Positions 9,289 to 18,993 of a stretch of 64,000 bases of DNA are shown in pieces; position 1 is the stretch's first letter; each line of letters starts with the position of its first letter. Made by a program: the position numbers and the translations under genes. Source of the stretch: Streptococcus sanguinis (GTDB taxonomy: Bacteria; Bacillota; Bacilli; Lactobacillales; Streptococcaceae); contig NZ_LS483364.1 in NCBI RefSeq assembly GCF_900475275.1, forward strand, positions 186,001-250,000, read 5' to 3'. Under the pieces are notes generated by a model. That model was not told the DNA's origin. It did no database searches and saw only the letters and a program-made list of their open reading frames with translations.

Positions 9289-10194
9289 TTATTTTTTACT
9301 TTGTTTTTTCTCTAATGTATGACCCAAGTCAATGATATACTGCTTCAAGGAGTCTTTGACCTGCGGATGCTTGAGGGCGTAGTCGATAGAAGTCTTCATA
9401 AAGCCGAACTTGTCACCGACATCATAGCGATCGCCCTTGAATTCGCGAGCGAACACGCGCTGCGTCTTGTTAAGAGTATCAATCGCATCGGTCAGCTGAA
9501 TCTCATTTCCAGCACCTGGCGCTTGTTTTTCCAAGATTTCAAAAATTTCTGGTGTCAGCAAGTAGCGGCCGATAATAGCCAAATCACTCGGTGCATCCTC
9601 AGGTTTTGGTTTTTCGACGAAGGTTTCCACGCTGTAGAGACCTTTGACACCTTCGCCTTGAGGGGCAATCACACCATAAGAGGAAACTTCATCATGAGGG
9701 ACCTGCATGACAGCGATGGTAGAAGCGTGAGTAGCCTCGTAATCATCAATCAATTGCTTGGTCAGCGGCACAGCCTTATCATTGGTGATGTCCATGAGAT
9801 CATCGCCCAGCATGACAACGAAAGGCTCGTTTCCTACGAAAGCCTTAGCTTGAAGGACAGCATCTCCCAGTCCGCGCGGATGGCTCTGACGGATGAAATG
9901 CAGACCGATACCAGTGGTTTCATCGACCAATTTGAGCAAATCGTCTTTACCCTTTTCTTTGAGATTGTATTCTAATTCAAAGTTTGAGTCAAAGTGGTCT
10001 TCGATGGAGCGTTTTGATTTACCTGTGACAACTAGAATATCTTCAATTCCAGATTTGAGAGCTTCCTCAACGATAAACTGGATGGTTGGCTTGTCAACGA
10101 TTGGCAACATTTCTTTGGCTAGAGCTTTAGTAGCTGGCAGGAAGCGGGTTCCGAGACCAGCTGCAGGGATGACGGCTTTCTTAACTTTTGACAT
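9289..10194 (-). CDS. galU: UTP-glucose-1-phosphate uridylyltransferase
   Basis: Makes UDP-glucose from UTP and glucose 1-phosphate for capsule, glycolipid and Leloir metabolism. The 301-aa protein opens with [20 protein letters not shown], the nucleotide-binding loop, and has the VEKP motif in the middle. The start is set by GAAAGGAAATAATT before ATG 10194; a longer in-frame extension lacks a site. It lies 16 bases downstream of gpsA on the same strand, probably one operon. Confidence 0.96.
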   Translation of the reverse strand: MSKVKKAVIPAAGLGTRFLPATKALAKEMLPIVDKPTIQFIVEEALKSGIEDILVVTGKSKRSIEDHFDSNFELEYNLKEKGKDDLLKLVDETTGIGLHFIRQSHPRGLGDAVLQAKAFVGNEPFVVMLGDDLMDITNDKAVPLTKQLIDDYEATHASTIAVMQVPHDEVSSYGVIAPQGEGVKGLYSVETFVEKPKPEDAPSDLAIIGRYLLTPEIFEILEKQAPGAGNEIQLTDAIDTLNKTQRVFAREFKGDRYDVGDKFGFMKTSIDYALKHPQVKDSLKQYIIDLGHTLEKKQSKK

Positions 10195-10210
10195 AATTAT
10201 TTCCTTTCTA

Positions 10211-11233
10211 TTAGAACGAAGTCCATTCGTTCTCAGCCTTGAATTCATTGTTCATGATTTCATAAATGGCTTCTTTGATATTACAGTTTTGATAAATAAC
10301 CTTATAAATAGCCTGGGTAATCGGCATATAAACATCCAGCTCCTGGGCCAGTTCATAGGCAGCCTTGGTGGTGGAAATCCCTTCGATAACCATGCCCATA
10401 TTGGCTTCAATATCAGCTAATTTCTCGCCGCGTCCTAGAGCATTGCCGGCCCGCCAGTTGCGGGAGTGGACAGAGGTCCCTGTGACAATCAGGTCACCGA
10501 CACCAGATAGACCGCTGTAGGTTAGAGGGTTGGCTCCTAACTTGACACCTAGACGCGTGATTTCGGCCAGACCGCGTGTGATAATAGCTGCCTTGGCGTT
10601 ATCACCATAGCCTAGTCCATGGAGAGCACCAGCTCCAACTGCGATGATGTTTTTCAGAGCGCCTGCAGTCTCCACTCCGATGACGTCGGTATTAGTGTAG
10701 AGGCGGAAGTAGTGATTGCTGAAGAGCTCTTGCACATATTTAGCTGTTTCCAGGTCCTTAGAAGCAGCAGTAATTAGGGTAATATCGCGTACAATGGTTT
10801 CCTCAGCATGGCTGGGACCTGAGACGACGACAATCTCGCTGCGTAGCTCTGCAGGGATTTCTTCTTCCAGGATAGTTGAAATCCTTTCGTGGGTATTGGG
10901 CTCCAGTCCCTTGGAGGCGTGCATGATTTTTACCTTGTGGTCCAGAGCTTGAGCTACTTGTTTGGCTACCAGACGGGTTACCTTGGTCGGCACGACAAAA
11001 AGCACGGCATCCGCATCTTTTAAAGCTTCTTCTAGGTCATGATAAGCCTTGATCTTTTCATCCAGTACAATATCTTTGAAATAGCGTTTATTGGTGTGTT
11101 CGTCGTTGATTTCGTTGATTTGCTCAGCGATATTTCCCCAAATACGAACCTCATGTCCGTTGTCATTTAACACTTGTGATAAGGCCGTTCCCCAAGAACC
11201 AGGACCAATCACAGCAACTCGTTGTTTATCCAT
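10211..11233 (-). CDS. gpsA: glycerol-3-phosphate dehydrogenase [NAD(P)+]
   Basis: Reduces dihydroxyacetone phosphate to sn-glycerol 3-phosphate for phospholipid synthesis. The 340-aa protein has the Rossmann motif GPGSWGTA (10-17) and the catalytic Lys region [23 protein letters not shown] precedes ATG 11233. It is first in the gpsA-galU pair and divergent from patA. Confidence 0.96.
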   Translation of the reverse strand: MDKQRVAVIGPGSWGTALSQVLNDNGHEVRIWGNIAEQINEINDEHTNKRYFKDIVLDEKIKAYHDLEEALKDADAVLFVVPTKVTRLVAKQVAQALDHKVKIMHASKGLEPNTHERISTILEEEIPAELRSEIVVVSGPSHAEETIVRDITLITAASKDLETAKYVQELFSNHYFRLYTNTDVIGVETAGALKNIIAVGAGALHGLGYGDNAKAAIITRGLAEITRLGVKLGANPLTYSGLSGVGDLIVTGTSVHSRNWRAGNALGRGEKLADIEANMGMVIEGISTTKAAYELAQELDVYMPITQAIYKVIYQNCNIKEAIYEIMNNEFKAENEWTSF

Positions 11234-11325
11234 ATCTTCTCCTTATGATGAAATTCCGAGTCTGAATTTAAATCGGTTTTAGAGTCTATATCTCATTTTA
11301 CCATATAATATAAGAAATTTCTTGC

Positions 11326-11353
11326 TTGACATTGTTTTTATGTGTGATATAGT
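11326..11353 (+). promoter_or_regulatory. promoter of patA-patB
   Basis: TTGACA (11326-11331), 16-bp spacer, TATAGT (11348-11353); GTAGGAGGAAGC ribosome site just before the patA ATG. Confidence 0.7.
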
Positions 11354-11392
11354 AAGGAAACTAAGTCAAATAAGAAAAAAGTAGGAGGAAGC

Positions 11393-13099
11393 ATGTTTTT
11401 TAAAAGTCTATTACGGTATAAATGGTATGCCCTGAGTTCGCTTTTGATGACCTCGCTGATGATTGCCAGCTCTCTTTTACTGCCCTGGTTTTTAAAGCAC
11501 ATCTTAGATGCTCTGCAGGAGCAAAATAGCCAGACCATCTACAGTATGGGCGGCTGGCTAATTGGCATCGGTTTTGTCGGACTGGCGGCAGGAGGGATTA
11601 ATGTGACCTTGGCGGCTTATATTGCCCAAGCTGTCTCATCAGATCTCCGCGAGGAGACTTTCCGCAAGATTCAGACCTTTTCTTATGCTAATATCGAGGA
11701 ATTCAACGCTGGTAATCTAGTCGTGCGGATGACGAATGACATCAATCAGATTCAAAATGTAACTATGATGCTCTTTCAAATTCTTCTTCGACTGCCCATT
11801 CTTTTTATCGGATCAGTTATCTTGGCCATTGTGACCATGCCCTCTCTCTGGTGGATTATCTTCTTGCTGATTGTGCTCATAGCTGGTCTAACGGCTGTCA
11901 TGATGGGGATGATGGGGCCTCGTTTTAAGAAATTCCAGACTCTTTTGGATAAGATTAATGCCATTGCTAAGGAAAATCTTCGTGGTGTGCGAGTGGTCAA
12001 GTCCTTCGTTCGGGAGGAAGACCAGTTTCATAAGTTCAGTCAGGTGTCTGATGAACTTTTGTCAGAGAATCTCTATATTGGCTACGCTTTTTCAATCATT
12101 GAGCCAATGATGATGTTGGTCGGCTACAGCTCTGTTTACTTGGCTATCTGGACTCTATCTGGCATGATTCAGGCGGAGCCAGGACTGGTCAGCTCCATCG
12201 CTTCTTTTATCGGTTACCTGAGCCAGATTATTTTCACTATCATTATGGTTGGCTTCTTGGGAAATGGTGTGACGAGGGGGATCATTTCTATCCGTCGGAT
12301 CAAGGAAGTATTGGCAACGGAGCCAGCTATGGCTTTCCCAGACTCGCCTGATGAAGAACTAGAAGGTAGCCTCAGCTTTGAGCATGTGACTTTTTCCTAT
12401 CCCAACGATGACGAGCCAATGCTAAAGGATATCAGCTTTGAGGTTGAGCCGGGGCAAATGATTGGCGTTGTTGGTGCGACGGGGGCGGGTAAGTCTACCT
12501 TGGCCCAGCTGATTCCCCGTCTTTTTGATCCGCAGGAAGGTTCTGTCAAGATTGGTGGCCGGGATCTGCGAGAGCTTAGCCAGGGAACTCTTCGAAAAAA
12601 TGTTTCCATCGTGCTGCAGCGGGCGATTCTATTTAGCGGAACCATTGCGGACAATCTCCGTCAGGGTAAGCTCAACGCTTCGCTGCCTGAGATGGAGCGG
12701 GCGGCTCGTATTGCCCAAGCTAGTGAATTTATCAGCCGTATGGAAGAGAGTTTTGACAGTGCAGTGGAGGAGCGTGGCAGCAACTTCTCTGGCGGTCAGA
12801 AGCAGCGGATGTCCATTGCTCGAGGTGTTGTCAACAATCCCAATATTTTGATTTTAGATGATTCGACCTCGGCCTTGGATGCCAAGTCAGAAAAGCTGGT
12901 TCAAGAAGCCTTGAATAAAGAGCTGCAAGGAACGACAACGATTATCATTGCTCAAAAGATTAGCTCTGTTGTACATGCAGATAAGATTCTGGTCTTGGAT
13001 CAGGGTCGGCTGATTGGCCAAGGGACGCATGCGGAATTGGTCGCCACTAACGATGTCTACCGTGAAATTTACGAAACTCAGAAAGGAAAGGAGGACTAA
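11393..13099 (+). CDS. patA: ABC multidrug exporter half-transporter, degenerate-site subunit
   Basis: A 568-aa fusion of six membrane segments and one nucleotide-binding domain. Walker A is GATGAGKST (about 361-369) and the signature is FSGGQKQR (about 464), but Walker B ends LILDD instead of DE (about 485) and the H-loop His is Gln (IIAQKISS, about 520). Together with PatB (normal Walker B and His, but an altered signature) this gives one active and one degenerate ATP site, as in LmrCD and TM287/288. PatAB exports fluoroquinolones and dyes in pneumococcus. The symbol rests on overall similarity and on gene order. Confidence 0.85.
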   Translation: MFFKSLLRYKWYALSSLLMTSLMIASSLLLPWFLKHILDALQEQNSQTIYSMGGWLIGIGFVGLAAGGINVTLAAYIAQAVSSDLREETFRKIQTFSYANIEEFNAGNLVVRMTNDINQIQNVTMMLFQILLRLPILFIGSVILAIVTMPSLWWIIFLLIVLIAGLTAVMMGMMGPRFKKFQTLLDKINAIAKENLRGVRVVKSFVREEDQFHKFSQVSDELLSENLYIGYAFSIIEPMMMLVGYSSVYLAIWTLSGMIQAEPGLVSSIASFIGYLSQIIFTIIMVGFLGNGVTRGIISIRRIKEVLATEPAMAFPDSPDEELEGSLSFEHVTFSYPNDDEPMLKDISFEVEPGQMIGVVGATGAGKSTLAQLIPRLFDPQEGSVKIGGRDLRELSQGTLRKNVSIVLQRAILFSGTIADNLRQGKLNASLPEMERAARIAQASEFISRMEESFDSAVEERGSNFSGGQKQRMSIARGVVNNPNILILDDSTSALDAKSEKLVQEALNKELQGTTTIIIAQKISSVVHADKILVLDQGRLIGQGTHAELVATNDVYREIYETQKGKED

Positions 13100-13100
13100 G

Positions 13101-14870
13101 ATGCGGACGATTGCATTTTTCTGGCAATATTTTAAGCGTTACAAATTATCCTTTGTCGTTGTCCTTTTGATGATGATAACAGCGACTGTTTTTCAGGTCC
13201 TTTTTCCGGTTTATGTCGGTCAGGCTGTTCAGCATTTGGTTGAGTTGGGACGGGCTTTTGCGGAGAAGGGTGAGACTGATCAGATTCTGTCGACTTTTGG
13301 CAGCGTCATGGGCAGTGTATTGGTGTCCTTTGTCTGCCTGTCTGTTTCTAGCTTGATTTACATGCTTTTGATGACCCGAGTTATTGCCCATTCGACCAAT
13401 GAGATGCGCAAGGGCCTGTTTGGCAAGCTGTCCAAGATGACTGTCGCTTTCTTTGACCGCCATCAGGACGGCGACATTTTATCGCGCTTTACCAGTGACT
13501 TGGACAATATCCTGCAAGCTCTAAACGAGAGTATGATCCAGGTTATGAGCAATGCCTTGCTTTATCTGGGTCTCGTGATTATCATGTTTGTTCAAAATGC
13601 TAGATTGGCCTGGATAACGGTAGCTAGCACGCCGGTTGCTTTTCTTCTTCTAGTGGTCATTGTTAGGCTGGCTCGGAAATACACCAATCTTCAGCAAAAA
13701 GAAGTCGGCCGCCTCAATGCTTATATGGACGAGACCATTTCCGGTCAGAAAGCCGTTATCGTTCAGGGAATGCAGGAGGAGGTCATCAAAGGTTTCATTG
13801 AGCAGAATGACCGAGTACGCTCAGCAACCTTTAAAGGCCGGACCTTTTCAGGCCTTCTCTTCCCTATCATGAACGGGATGAATTTGATTAATACAGCAAT
13901 CGTTATTTTTGTTGGTTCGGCTGTCTTACTGAGCGACCCTAATGTTGAAACGGCTGTTGCAGTTGGCCTGATTACTACTTTTACTCAGTTTTCCCAGCAA
14001 TATTATCAGCCCATCATCCAGATTGCAGCCAGCTGGGGCAGTTTGCAGTTGGCCCTTACAGGGGCTGACCGGATTCAGGAGATGTTTGATGCACCAGAGG
14101 AAGTCCGACCAGAGAATGCACCTGTTTTCACAGAGCTTACAGACTCCGTGGAGATCAAGCATGTGGACTTTTCTTATGTGGAAGGCAAGCCTATTCTCAA
14201 AGACGTATCTATTTTAGCCCCTAAGGGCAAGATGACGGCTGTTGTTGGCCCTACTGGTTCAGGTAAGACGACCATTATGAACCTGCTCAATCGCTTTTAC
14301 GATGTGGATAGTGGCAGTATTGAGTTTGACGGTCGCGACATTCGAGATTATGACTTGGACAGTCTGCGGAGCCATGTGGGGATTGTTCTGCAGGAATCGG
14401 TGCTCTTTAGTGGCACGATTCGGGACAATATCCGCTTCGGTGTGCCGGATGCTAGTCAGGAGATGGTCGAAACGGCTGCGCGTGCGACTCATATTCATGA
14501 CTATATCGAAAGTCTGCCAGACAAATATGATACCTTGGTGGATGATGATCAGAATATCTTTTCAACTGGGCAGAAACAGTTGATTTCCATTGCTAGAACT
14601 TTGCTGACGGACCCGCAAGTCTTGATTTTGGACGAGGCGACGTCTAATGTCGATACGGTAACAGAGAGCAAGATTCAGCAGGCTATGGAAGCTATTGTAG
14701 CTGGTCGAACTAGCTTTGTCATTGCCCATCGCCTCAAGACAATCCTCAATGCTGACCAGATTATTGTCCTCAAAGATGGAGAGGTCATTGAACAGGGCGA
14801 TCATCACCAGCTCCTCAAACTCGGCGGTTTCTACTCAGAACTTTATCATAACCAGTTTGTGTTTGAGTAG
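13101..14870 (+). CDS. patB: ABC multidrug exporter half-transporter, catalytic subunit
   Basis: A 589-aa partner of the preceding gene. Walker A is GPTGSGKTT (about 382-390), the signature is FSTGQKQL (Thr in place of the first Gly), Walker B LILDEATS keeps the catalytic Glu, and the switch His is present (IAHRLKT, about 543). I chose ATG 13101: the ribosome site GGAAAGGAGG overlaps the end of patA and the start lies one base after its stop, which indicates translational coupling. The transmembrane part carries MTRVIAxSTNEMRKGLFGKL, close to the pneumococcal PatB as I recall it. Confidence 0.87.
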   Translation: MRTIAFFWQYFKRYKLSFVVVLLMMITATVFQVLFPVYVGQAVQHLVELGRAFAEKGETDQILSTFGSVMGSVLVSFVCLSVSSLIYMLLMTRVIAHSTNEMRKGLFGKLSKMTVAFFDRHQDGDILSRFTSDLDNILQALNESMIQVMSNALLYLGLVIIMFVQNARLAWITVASTPVAFLLLVVIVRLARKYTNLQQKEVGRLNAYMDETISGQKAVIVQGMQEEVIKGFIEQNDRVRSATFKGRTFSGLLFPIMNGMNLINTAIVIFVGSAVLLSDPNVETAVAVGLITTFTQFSQQYYQPIIQIAASWGSLQLALTGADRIQEMFDAPEEVRPENAPVFTELTDSVEIKHVDFSYVEGKPILKDVSILAPKGKMTAVVGPTGSGKTTIMNLLNRFYDVDSGSIEFDGRDIRDYDLDSLRSHVGIVLQESVLFSGTIRDNIRFGVPDASQEMVETAARATHIHDYIESLPDKYDTLVDDDQNIFSTGQKQLISIARTLLTDPQVLILDEATSNVDTVTESKIQQAMEAIVAGRTSFVIAHRLKTILNADQIIVLKDGEVIEQGDHHQLLKLGGFYSELYHNQFVFE

Positions 14871-14930
14871 ATGGTTTGTTTTGCAGCTGGATAATCAACC
14901 AGGCTTTTAAAATATTAGATAGAAAAGTTA

Positions 14931-14966
14931 AAAAATCCAGCAGGTTTCTGTTCCTGCTGGATTTTT
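14931..14966. terminator. bidirectional terminator after patB
   Basis: AAAAATCCAGCAGG, 8-nt loop, CCTGCTGGATTTTT; serves patB and the convergent lipoprotein gene. Confidence 0.9.
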
Positions 14967-14986
14967 AATTAACATCAAAGTAGTGA

Positions 14987-16960
14987 TTATTTCACATGTT
15001 TAGCTAGATCCTCTTGGGCCTTTTTATTGGATTCCTCTTTTTCTTTTTTCCACTTTTCTTGGGCCTTTTGATAGTCTTTAGTCGCGACAATCTCATCACT
15101 GATTTCCACGTATTTATGATAGTTGGCGTCTTTTGTACCTGTCTGAGCATAAGAGTTGGTAAATGGCACAATCCGAGAAATGAACGGTGCTGCTCCTCTG
15201 CTGCTCATAGTTGGCACAACGAGGGCGCTATCTGTCAGCCATGCTTGAGCTGCAGCATATTTTTCATAGCGCTTGTCAACATCTTGTGTTTCGTTTCCGG
15301 CCTCTTCGATCAGCTTGCTGTACTCATCTAGTCCTACAGCTTTAGCAGCAGCATTGTCTTTGTCTTCAAATCCAAGGTAGGTTCTGGTCTGAGTGCTGTT
15401 ACCTGGCACTAAAATGTCCAGGTAAGTAGAAGGATCTTGGTAGTCTGGATCCCAGGCAACGAGACCGTTGATATCCCAGTCTTCCTGGCTAGCAGCTTCA
15501 GCATTGAAGGTGATGTTCAGTGCTTCGTCCTCAGCTAGCATCTGTAGGTCTACAGAGACATTGTCCTTTCCTAAAGCCTCTTCTAATGATTGTTTCAGAG
15601 ATTGCATACGGTTGACGAAGTTAGTAGAATTCTGAGCGACAGGAACGTCTAGATGAATTGGGAATTGTACGCCTTCATTTGCAAGAGCCTGCTTGGCTTT
15701 GGCAAATTCCGCCTTGGCTTTGTCAGTATTGTGGAGACCGTCTTGACCGTCATCTAGCTTGATACCTTTCCACTCGTCACCATAGGAAGCCAGTGATTCT
15801 TCGACCAGAGTGCCAAATTCCTTGCCATCGGCTTGTACGAAAGTTGGCGGAACAAAGAGATTACGGACAGCTGGCTTAGCTGCATCTTCTCCGTTGACCT
15901 GAGCCGAATAGCTTTCGCGGTTAAGGGCAAAGGCTAGAGCTTGGCGGAAGTCTTTGTTCAGCAGAGCTTTTTTGGTAGCTTCTTTTTGTTCATCGCTGGT
16001 TTTAGAAGTGTGGTTATAACTTTGACGGTCAATGTTAAAGCTGATTAGACCGACACCCGCTCCTGCTTCTGTCATGAAGATATTATCTTTGTATTTCTCA
16101 GCGATTGAGGAATAACTGGAAGTGGCTGGGTAGAGTCTTGCCAAACTGTAGCCGCCATCTCCGAAGGTCCGCGCTAATGAATCTTGATCAGAACCATCGT
16201 AGTAAGACAGTTTGACACCATCAATCTTGACCTTGTCCTTATCCCAGTAGTTAGGGTTCTTCTCAAATTCGACAGAGGATTTAGAAGTAATGGATTTCAT
16301 GATAAATGGACCGTTATACAGAATGGAATCGGCTTTGGTTGCCTGACCGAATTCCTTGCCTTGCTTTTCTAGGAAGGCCTCGTTGACCGGCATCATAACA
16401 CCTGATGTTGTTTTAGAGTTCCAGTAGGTTTCAGGCTTGTTGAGTGTATATTGAACCGTATGATCGTCCAGTGCCTTAACTCCAACAGCTGAAAAATCTT
16501 TGTTGGTACCAGCTGCATATTCACTCAGCCCCTTGATAGAATCTTGGATAAGAGGGAGAGCGTCTGATTTGATATCAGCAGCATGTTTGATACCTGCCAC
16601 AAAGTCCTGAGCCGTGACATCTGCGTATTCTTCGCCATCAGCGGTATACCACTTGGCATCTTTGCGCAGCTTATAGGTATAGACGAGACCATCTGGAGAG
16701 ACTGTCCAATCTTCTGCGATAGACGGAGCTAAGTTTCCATATTTATCATTTTCCAGCAAGCCATCTACACCATTTGTAGTCAGCTCGTGGGTAGACCCCT
16801 TTGCCGACTGGATGTAGTCCAAAGTCGTTGGATCAGACGTAAAGACATAGCTGTAGATTTTTTTACTGGATTGGGAACTTCCGCCTCCAGAGCAAGCTGT
16901 AAGTAAGCCGACAGAGAGCAGAGTGAGCCCTGCGGCAAGAAGAATATTTGATTTTCTCAT
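14987..16960 (-). CDS. oligopeptide-binding lipoprotein of an ABC importer (AliA/AmiA/Hpp type)
   Basis: A 657-aa SBP family 5 protein. The signal peptide ends in LLTAC with lipid-anchored Cys23. DYIQSAKGST and LTNGVDGLLENDKYG-type blocks are typical of streptococcal AmiA/AliA binding proteins, which hand peptides (nutrients and pheromones) to a shared Ami/Opp permease. No permease or ATPase gene is next to it, so it must work with a permease encoded elsewhere. The start follows TTGGAGG. An extended -10 box (TGT-TATAAT, minus strand, 16995-17000) lies upstream. Confidence 0.92.
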   Translation of the reverse strand: MRKSNILLAAGLTLLSVGLLTACSGGGSSQSSKKIYSYVFTSDPTTLDYIQSAKGSTHELTTNGVDGLLENDKYGNLAPSIAEDWTVSPDGLVYTYKLRKDAKWYTADGEEYADVTAQDFVAGIKHAADIKSDALPLIQDSIKGLSEYAAGTNKDFSAVGVKALDDHTVQYTLNKPETYWNSKTTSGVMMPVNEAFLEKQGKEFGQATKADSILYNGPFIMKSITSKSSVEFEKNPNYWDKDKVKIDGVKLSYYDGSDQDSLARTFGDGGYSLARLYPATSSYSSIAEKYKDNIFMTEAGAGVGLISFNIDRQSYNHTSKTSDEQKEATKKALLNKDFRQALAFALNRESYSAQVNGEDAAKPAVRNLFVPPTFVQADGKEFGTLVEESLASYGDEWKGIKLDDGQDGLHNTDKAKAEFAKAKQALANEGVQFPIHLDVPVAQNSTNFVNRMQSLKQSLEEALGKDNVSVDLQMLAEDEALNITFNAEAASQEDWDINGLVAWDPDYQDPSTYLDILVPGNSTQTRTYLGFEDKDNAAAKAVGLDEYSKLIEEAGNETQDVDKRYEKYAAAQAWLTDSALVVPTMSSRGAAPFISRIVPFTNSYAQTGTKDANYHKYVEISDEIVATKDYQKAQEKWKKEKEESNKKAQEDLAKHVK

Positions 16961-17188
16961 AGGGACCTCCAAGTCATGAGTTTTTACACTGCTTATTATA
17001 ACAAATTTCTGTCAAAAGTAAATAATTTTCTGACAATTCTGAAATGCTTTTCTAAATTTTAAAAAAGAGATTTGTAGTGTTGCATATTCTGATAAAAAAT
17101 TTTTATAACCAGCTTTAAAAAAATCTATTGGACGGCTTCGCAGAGGAGTGGTAAGATATACTATATCAAAATAAGGGGGAATCACGGT

Positions 17189-17878
17189 ATGTGCAGAACA
17201 ATTGTTGGAATTTCAGCCAATCTTTGTCCAGTTGATGAAGCTGGAAAAAATATTCACACCTCTGTTTCACGCAAGTTTGTGGACGGCGTACGAATGGTTG
17301 GTGGCCTGCCGATGGTGATTCCCGTTGGGGATAAAAGTTTAGTTCAGGATTATGTAGAAACGATTGACAAGCTGATTTTGTCAGGCGGGCAAAATGTTCA
17401 CCCGCAGTTTTATGGGGAAGAGAAGACCATCGACAGTGATGATTACAATATTGTCCGCGATGAGTTTGAGTTGGCACTTTTGAAAGAAGCCCTGCGCCAA
17501 AATAAGCCAGTCATGGCGATTTGCCGCGGTCTGCAGTTGGTAAATGTTGCTTTTGGCGGTACTCTTAATCAGCATATCGAAAATCACTGGCAGGGCTTGC
17601 CATTTGGTACTTCGCACTCCATTCGTACGGAGAAAGATAGCGTTGTGGAGCGCTTGTTTGGTCAGGCTAGCCAGATTAATTCGGTCCATCGCCAAAGCAT
17701 CAAAGACTTGGCGCCTAATTTCCGCGCGACAGCTTTTGATCCCAGAGACAATACCATCGAAGCGATTGAATCGGTTGACAATCATCGTATCATAGGTCTT
17801 CAATGGCATCCGGAGTTTTTAATAAACGAAGAAAAGGGCAATTTGGAGCTATTTCAGTACCTCTTGCAAGAGCTGTAA
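17189..17878 (+). CDS. gamma-glutamyl-gamma-aminobutyrate hydrolase family protein
   Basis: A 229-aa class I glutamine-amidotransferase-like hydrolase (PuuD family, peptidase C26). The nucleophile is Cys112 in MAICRGLQ and the His-Glu pair is LQWHPEF near the C-terminus. Such enzymes cleave gamma-glutamyl amides; the substrate here is unknown. An AAGGGGG ribosome site precedes ATG 17189. It stands alone, between the lipoprotein gene on the other strand and csRNA copy 2. Confidence 0.88.
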   Translation: MCRTIVGISANLCPVDEAGKNIHTSVSRKFVDGVRMVGGLPMVIPVGDKSLVQDYVETIDKLILSGGQNVHPQFYGEEKTIDSDDYNIVRDEFELALLKEALRQNKPVMAICRGLQLVNVAFGGTLNQHIENHWQGLPFGTSHSIRTEKDSVVERLFGQASQINSVHRQSIKDLAPNFRATAFDPRDNTIEAIESVDNHRIIGLQWHPEFLINEEKGNLELFQYLLQEL

Positions 17879-17894
17879 AAAATTATTTTATTTT

Positions 17895-17921
17895 TTTAAG
17901 TTACTTTTAGGAAAATTTAAG
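17895..17921 (+). promoter_or_regulatory. CiaR-type direct repeats at csRNA promoter
   Basis: TTTAAG (17895-17900), TTTTAG/TTTAGG (17905-17911) and TTTAAG (17916-17921). The last two hexamers read TTTTAG-N5-TTTAAG and end 10 bp before the -10 box TATACT (17932-17937), the layout known for promoters activated by the response regulator CiaR. Confidence 0.75.
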
Positions 17922-17943
17922 ATAAGTGTTCTATACTAAGACC

Positions 17944-18038
17944 ATAAACAAAGACCTCCTAACTTTGTTTAGAAATCCTAAAACTTTTCTTTTTCATAAT
18001 AATCTCCCTATAAGAACCGCCCAATTGGCGGTTTTTTT
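17944..18038 (+). ncRNA. csRNA-type small RNA, copy 2
   Basis: Same order of elements as the copy at position 18: hairpin AAACAAAG/CTTTGTTT with CCTCCTAA in the loop, a pyrimidine-rich linker, CATAATAATCTCC, then a terminator (ACCGCC/GGCGGT plus seven T). The two copies are nearly identical up to the terminator, whose sequence differs. The upstream CiaR repeats support membership of the cia regulon. Confidence 0.88.
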
Positions 18039-18143
18039 GCTGGAAAGGCTGAGAAATCTGGATTTTCAACAATTTGATGTCTTTTATGTTATAATGAGTC
18101 ACAAGTAGGCCGAGCGAATCGGTCGGTAGATGGAGGAAGAGAG

Positions 18144-18593
18144 ATGTCAAGAGCGGAGCGAGTTATTTTAACAAATATGTGTATGGTTTACGATGGAGAT
18201 CGCATTTTAGTGCAAAATAAAGTAAATGACGATTGGACCGGTCTTTGCTTTCCAGGTGGCCATGTTGAAAATCGTGAATCCTTTGTCAAATCAGTGATAC
18301 GGGAAGTCAAGGAAGAAACGGGTTTGACTATCTATGAGCCTCGCTTGTGTGGTGTCAAGCAGTTTTATACTGAAAAAGATGAGCGCTACATCGTTTTTCT
18401 TTACAAGACCAATCGTTTTGAAGGAGAGCTAGTTTCATCCGACGAAGGCGAGGTGTTCTGGATTAACCGTGAAGATTTTGACAGCTACTCGCTGGCTGTG
18501 AGCTTTAAGGAAATGTATCAAGTTTTCACATCAGATTTGACGGAGCAGTTTACCTATCTGGATAATGGAGAGATCATCAGAGATCTATACTAG
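18144..18593 (+). CDS. Nudix hydrolase (MutT-like)
   Basis: A 149-aa protein whose Nudix box runs from about residue 38 to 60: Gly-Gly-His, then Glu, then REVKEETGL, giving the GX5EX7REUXEEXGU pattern. The family hydrolyses nucleoside diphosphates linked to another moiety; the substrate (8-oxo-dGTP or other) cannot be told. GGAGGAAGAGAG precedes the ATG, and an extended -10 box (TGT-TATAAT 18087-18095) lies upstream. A terminator (CGCC/GGCG plus T-run, 18601-18620) follows. Confidence 0.88.
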   Translation: MSRAERVILTNMCMVYDGDRILVQNKVNDDWTGLCFPGGHVENRESFVKSVIREVKEETGLTIYEPRLCGVKQFYTEKDERYIVFLYKTNRFEGELVSSDEGEVFWINREDFDSYSLAVSFKEMYQVFTSDLTEQFTYLDNGEIIRDLY

Positions 18594-18641
18594 GGAGAAT
18601 CGCCAATCGGCGGTTTTTTTGCTTGTTCTTTGCGAATTTAG

Positions 18642-18679
18642 TATAATAGGGACAGCAAAAATAGAAAAGAGAAATGCAT
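18642..18679 (+). promoter_or_regulatory. stranded original promoter and leader of dut
   Basis: TATAAT at 18642-18647 and a short leader run into ATGAAAATTCGCGGA (18678-18692), the same first codons as dut at the far end of the island. Here the frame closes after eight residues (MKIRGIFF, stop). This is what is left of the native dut 5' end after island insertion. Confidence 0.75.
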
Positions 18680-18692
18680 GAAAATTCGCGGA
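18680..18692 (+). repeat. attL core (left copy of 13-bp repeat)
   Basis: GAAAATTCGCGGA, identical to 31969-31981. It covers codons 1-5 of dut. Confidence 0.75.
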
Positions 18693-18797
18693 ATATTCTT
18701 CTAGTTATTCTTACAGCCCTTTTTAAGCTATTAACCCTTGATTGTATAAGGTTTAGAAGAAATTATATATCATACAAGGTATTTAATGCCCTCTCTT

Positions 18798-18819
18798 AGT
18801 CCACAAAAAGGTGAACAAA
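18798..18819 (+). repeat. left copy of inner 22-bp direct repeat
   Basis: Starts AGTCCACAAAAAGG and ends GTGAACAAA; identical to 31869-31890. It lies about 0.1 kb inside the left end. It could be an arm-type integrase site or a second, older attachment repeat. Confidence 0.7.
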
Positions 18820-18890
18820 AAAGCCCTAAAAAGGGCGTGAAAATTATGAGTTCAGCAGGCAAGAACTAGCACGGTCAAACGTGCTTTTTT
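18818..18890. terminator. two hairpins at the left island end
   Basis: GCCCT-aaaa-AGGGC preceded by a run of A (a terminator for minus-strand transcripts), then AGCACG-gtcaaa-CGTGCTTTTTT (plus strand, 18869-18890). They insulate the island from the flanking chromosome. Apart from these, the 22-bp repeat and the first structured RNA, 18692-19090 shows nothing coding. Confidence 0.65.
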
Positions 18891-18993
18891 AATTGCTTGA
18901 TGTCATTATACCATATTTTACTTTTTGAATGTAACGTATCTCACTAGGGCATAATACTTTGATTTTTAACAAAAAATGTTGTATGATAACTTA

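Noticed and set aside
9319..9975. 218-codon plus-strand frame opposite galU
   Set aside because: It is the complement of a clear galU gene, with no ribosome site or recognisable domain.
14987..16960. Part of a complete opp operon
   Set aside because: Neighbouring genes are unrelated; no permease or ATPase of this type is in the window.
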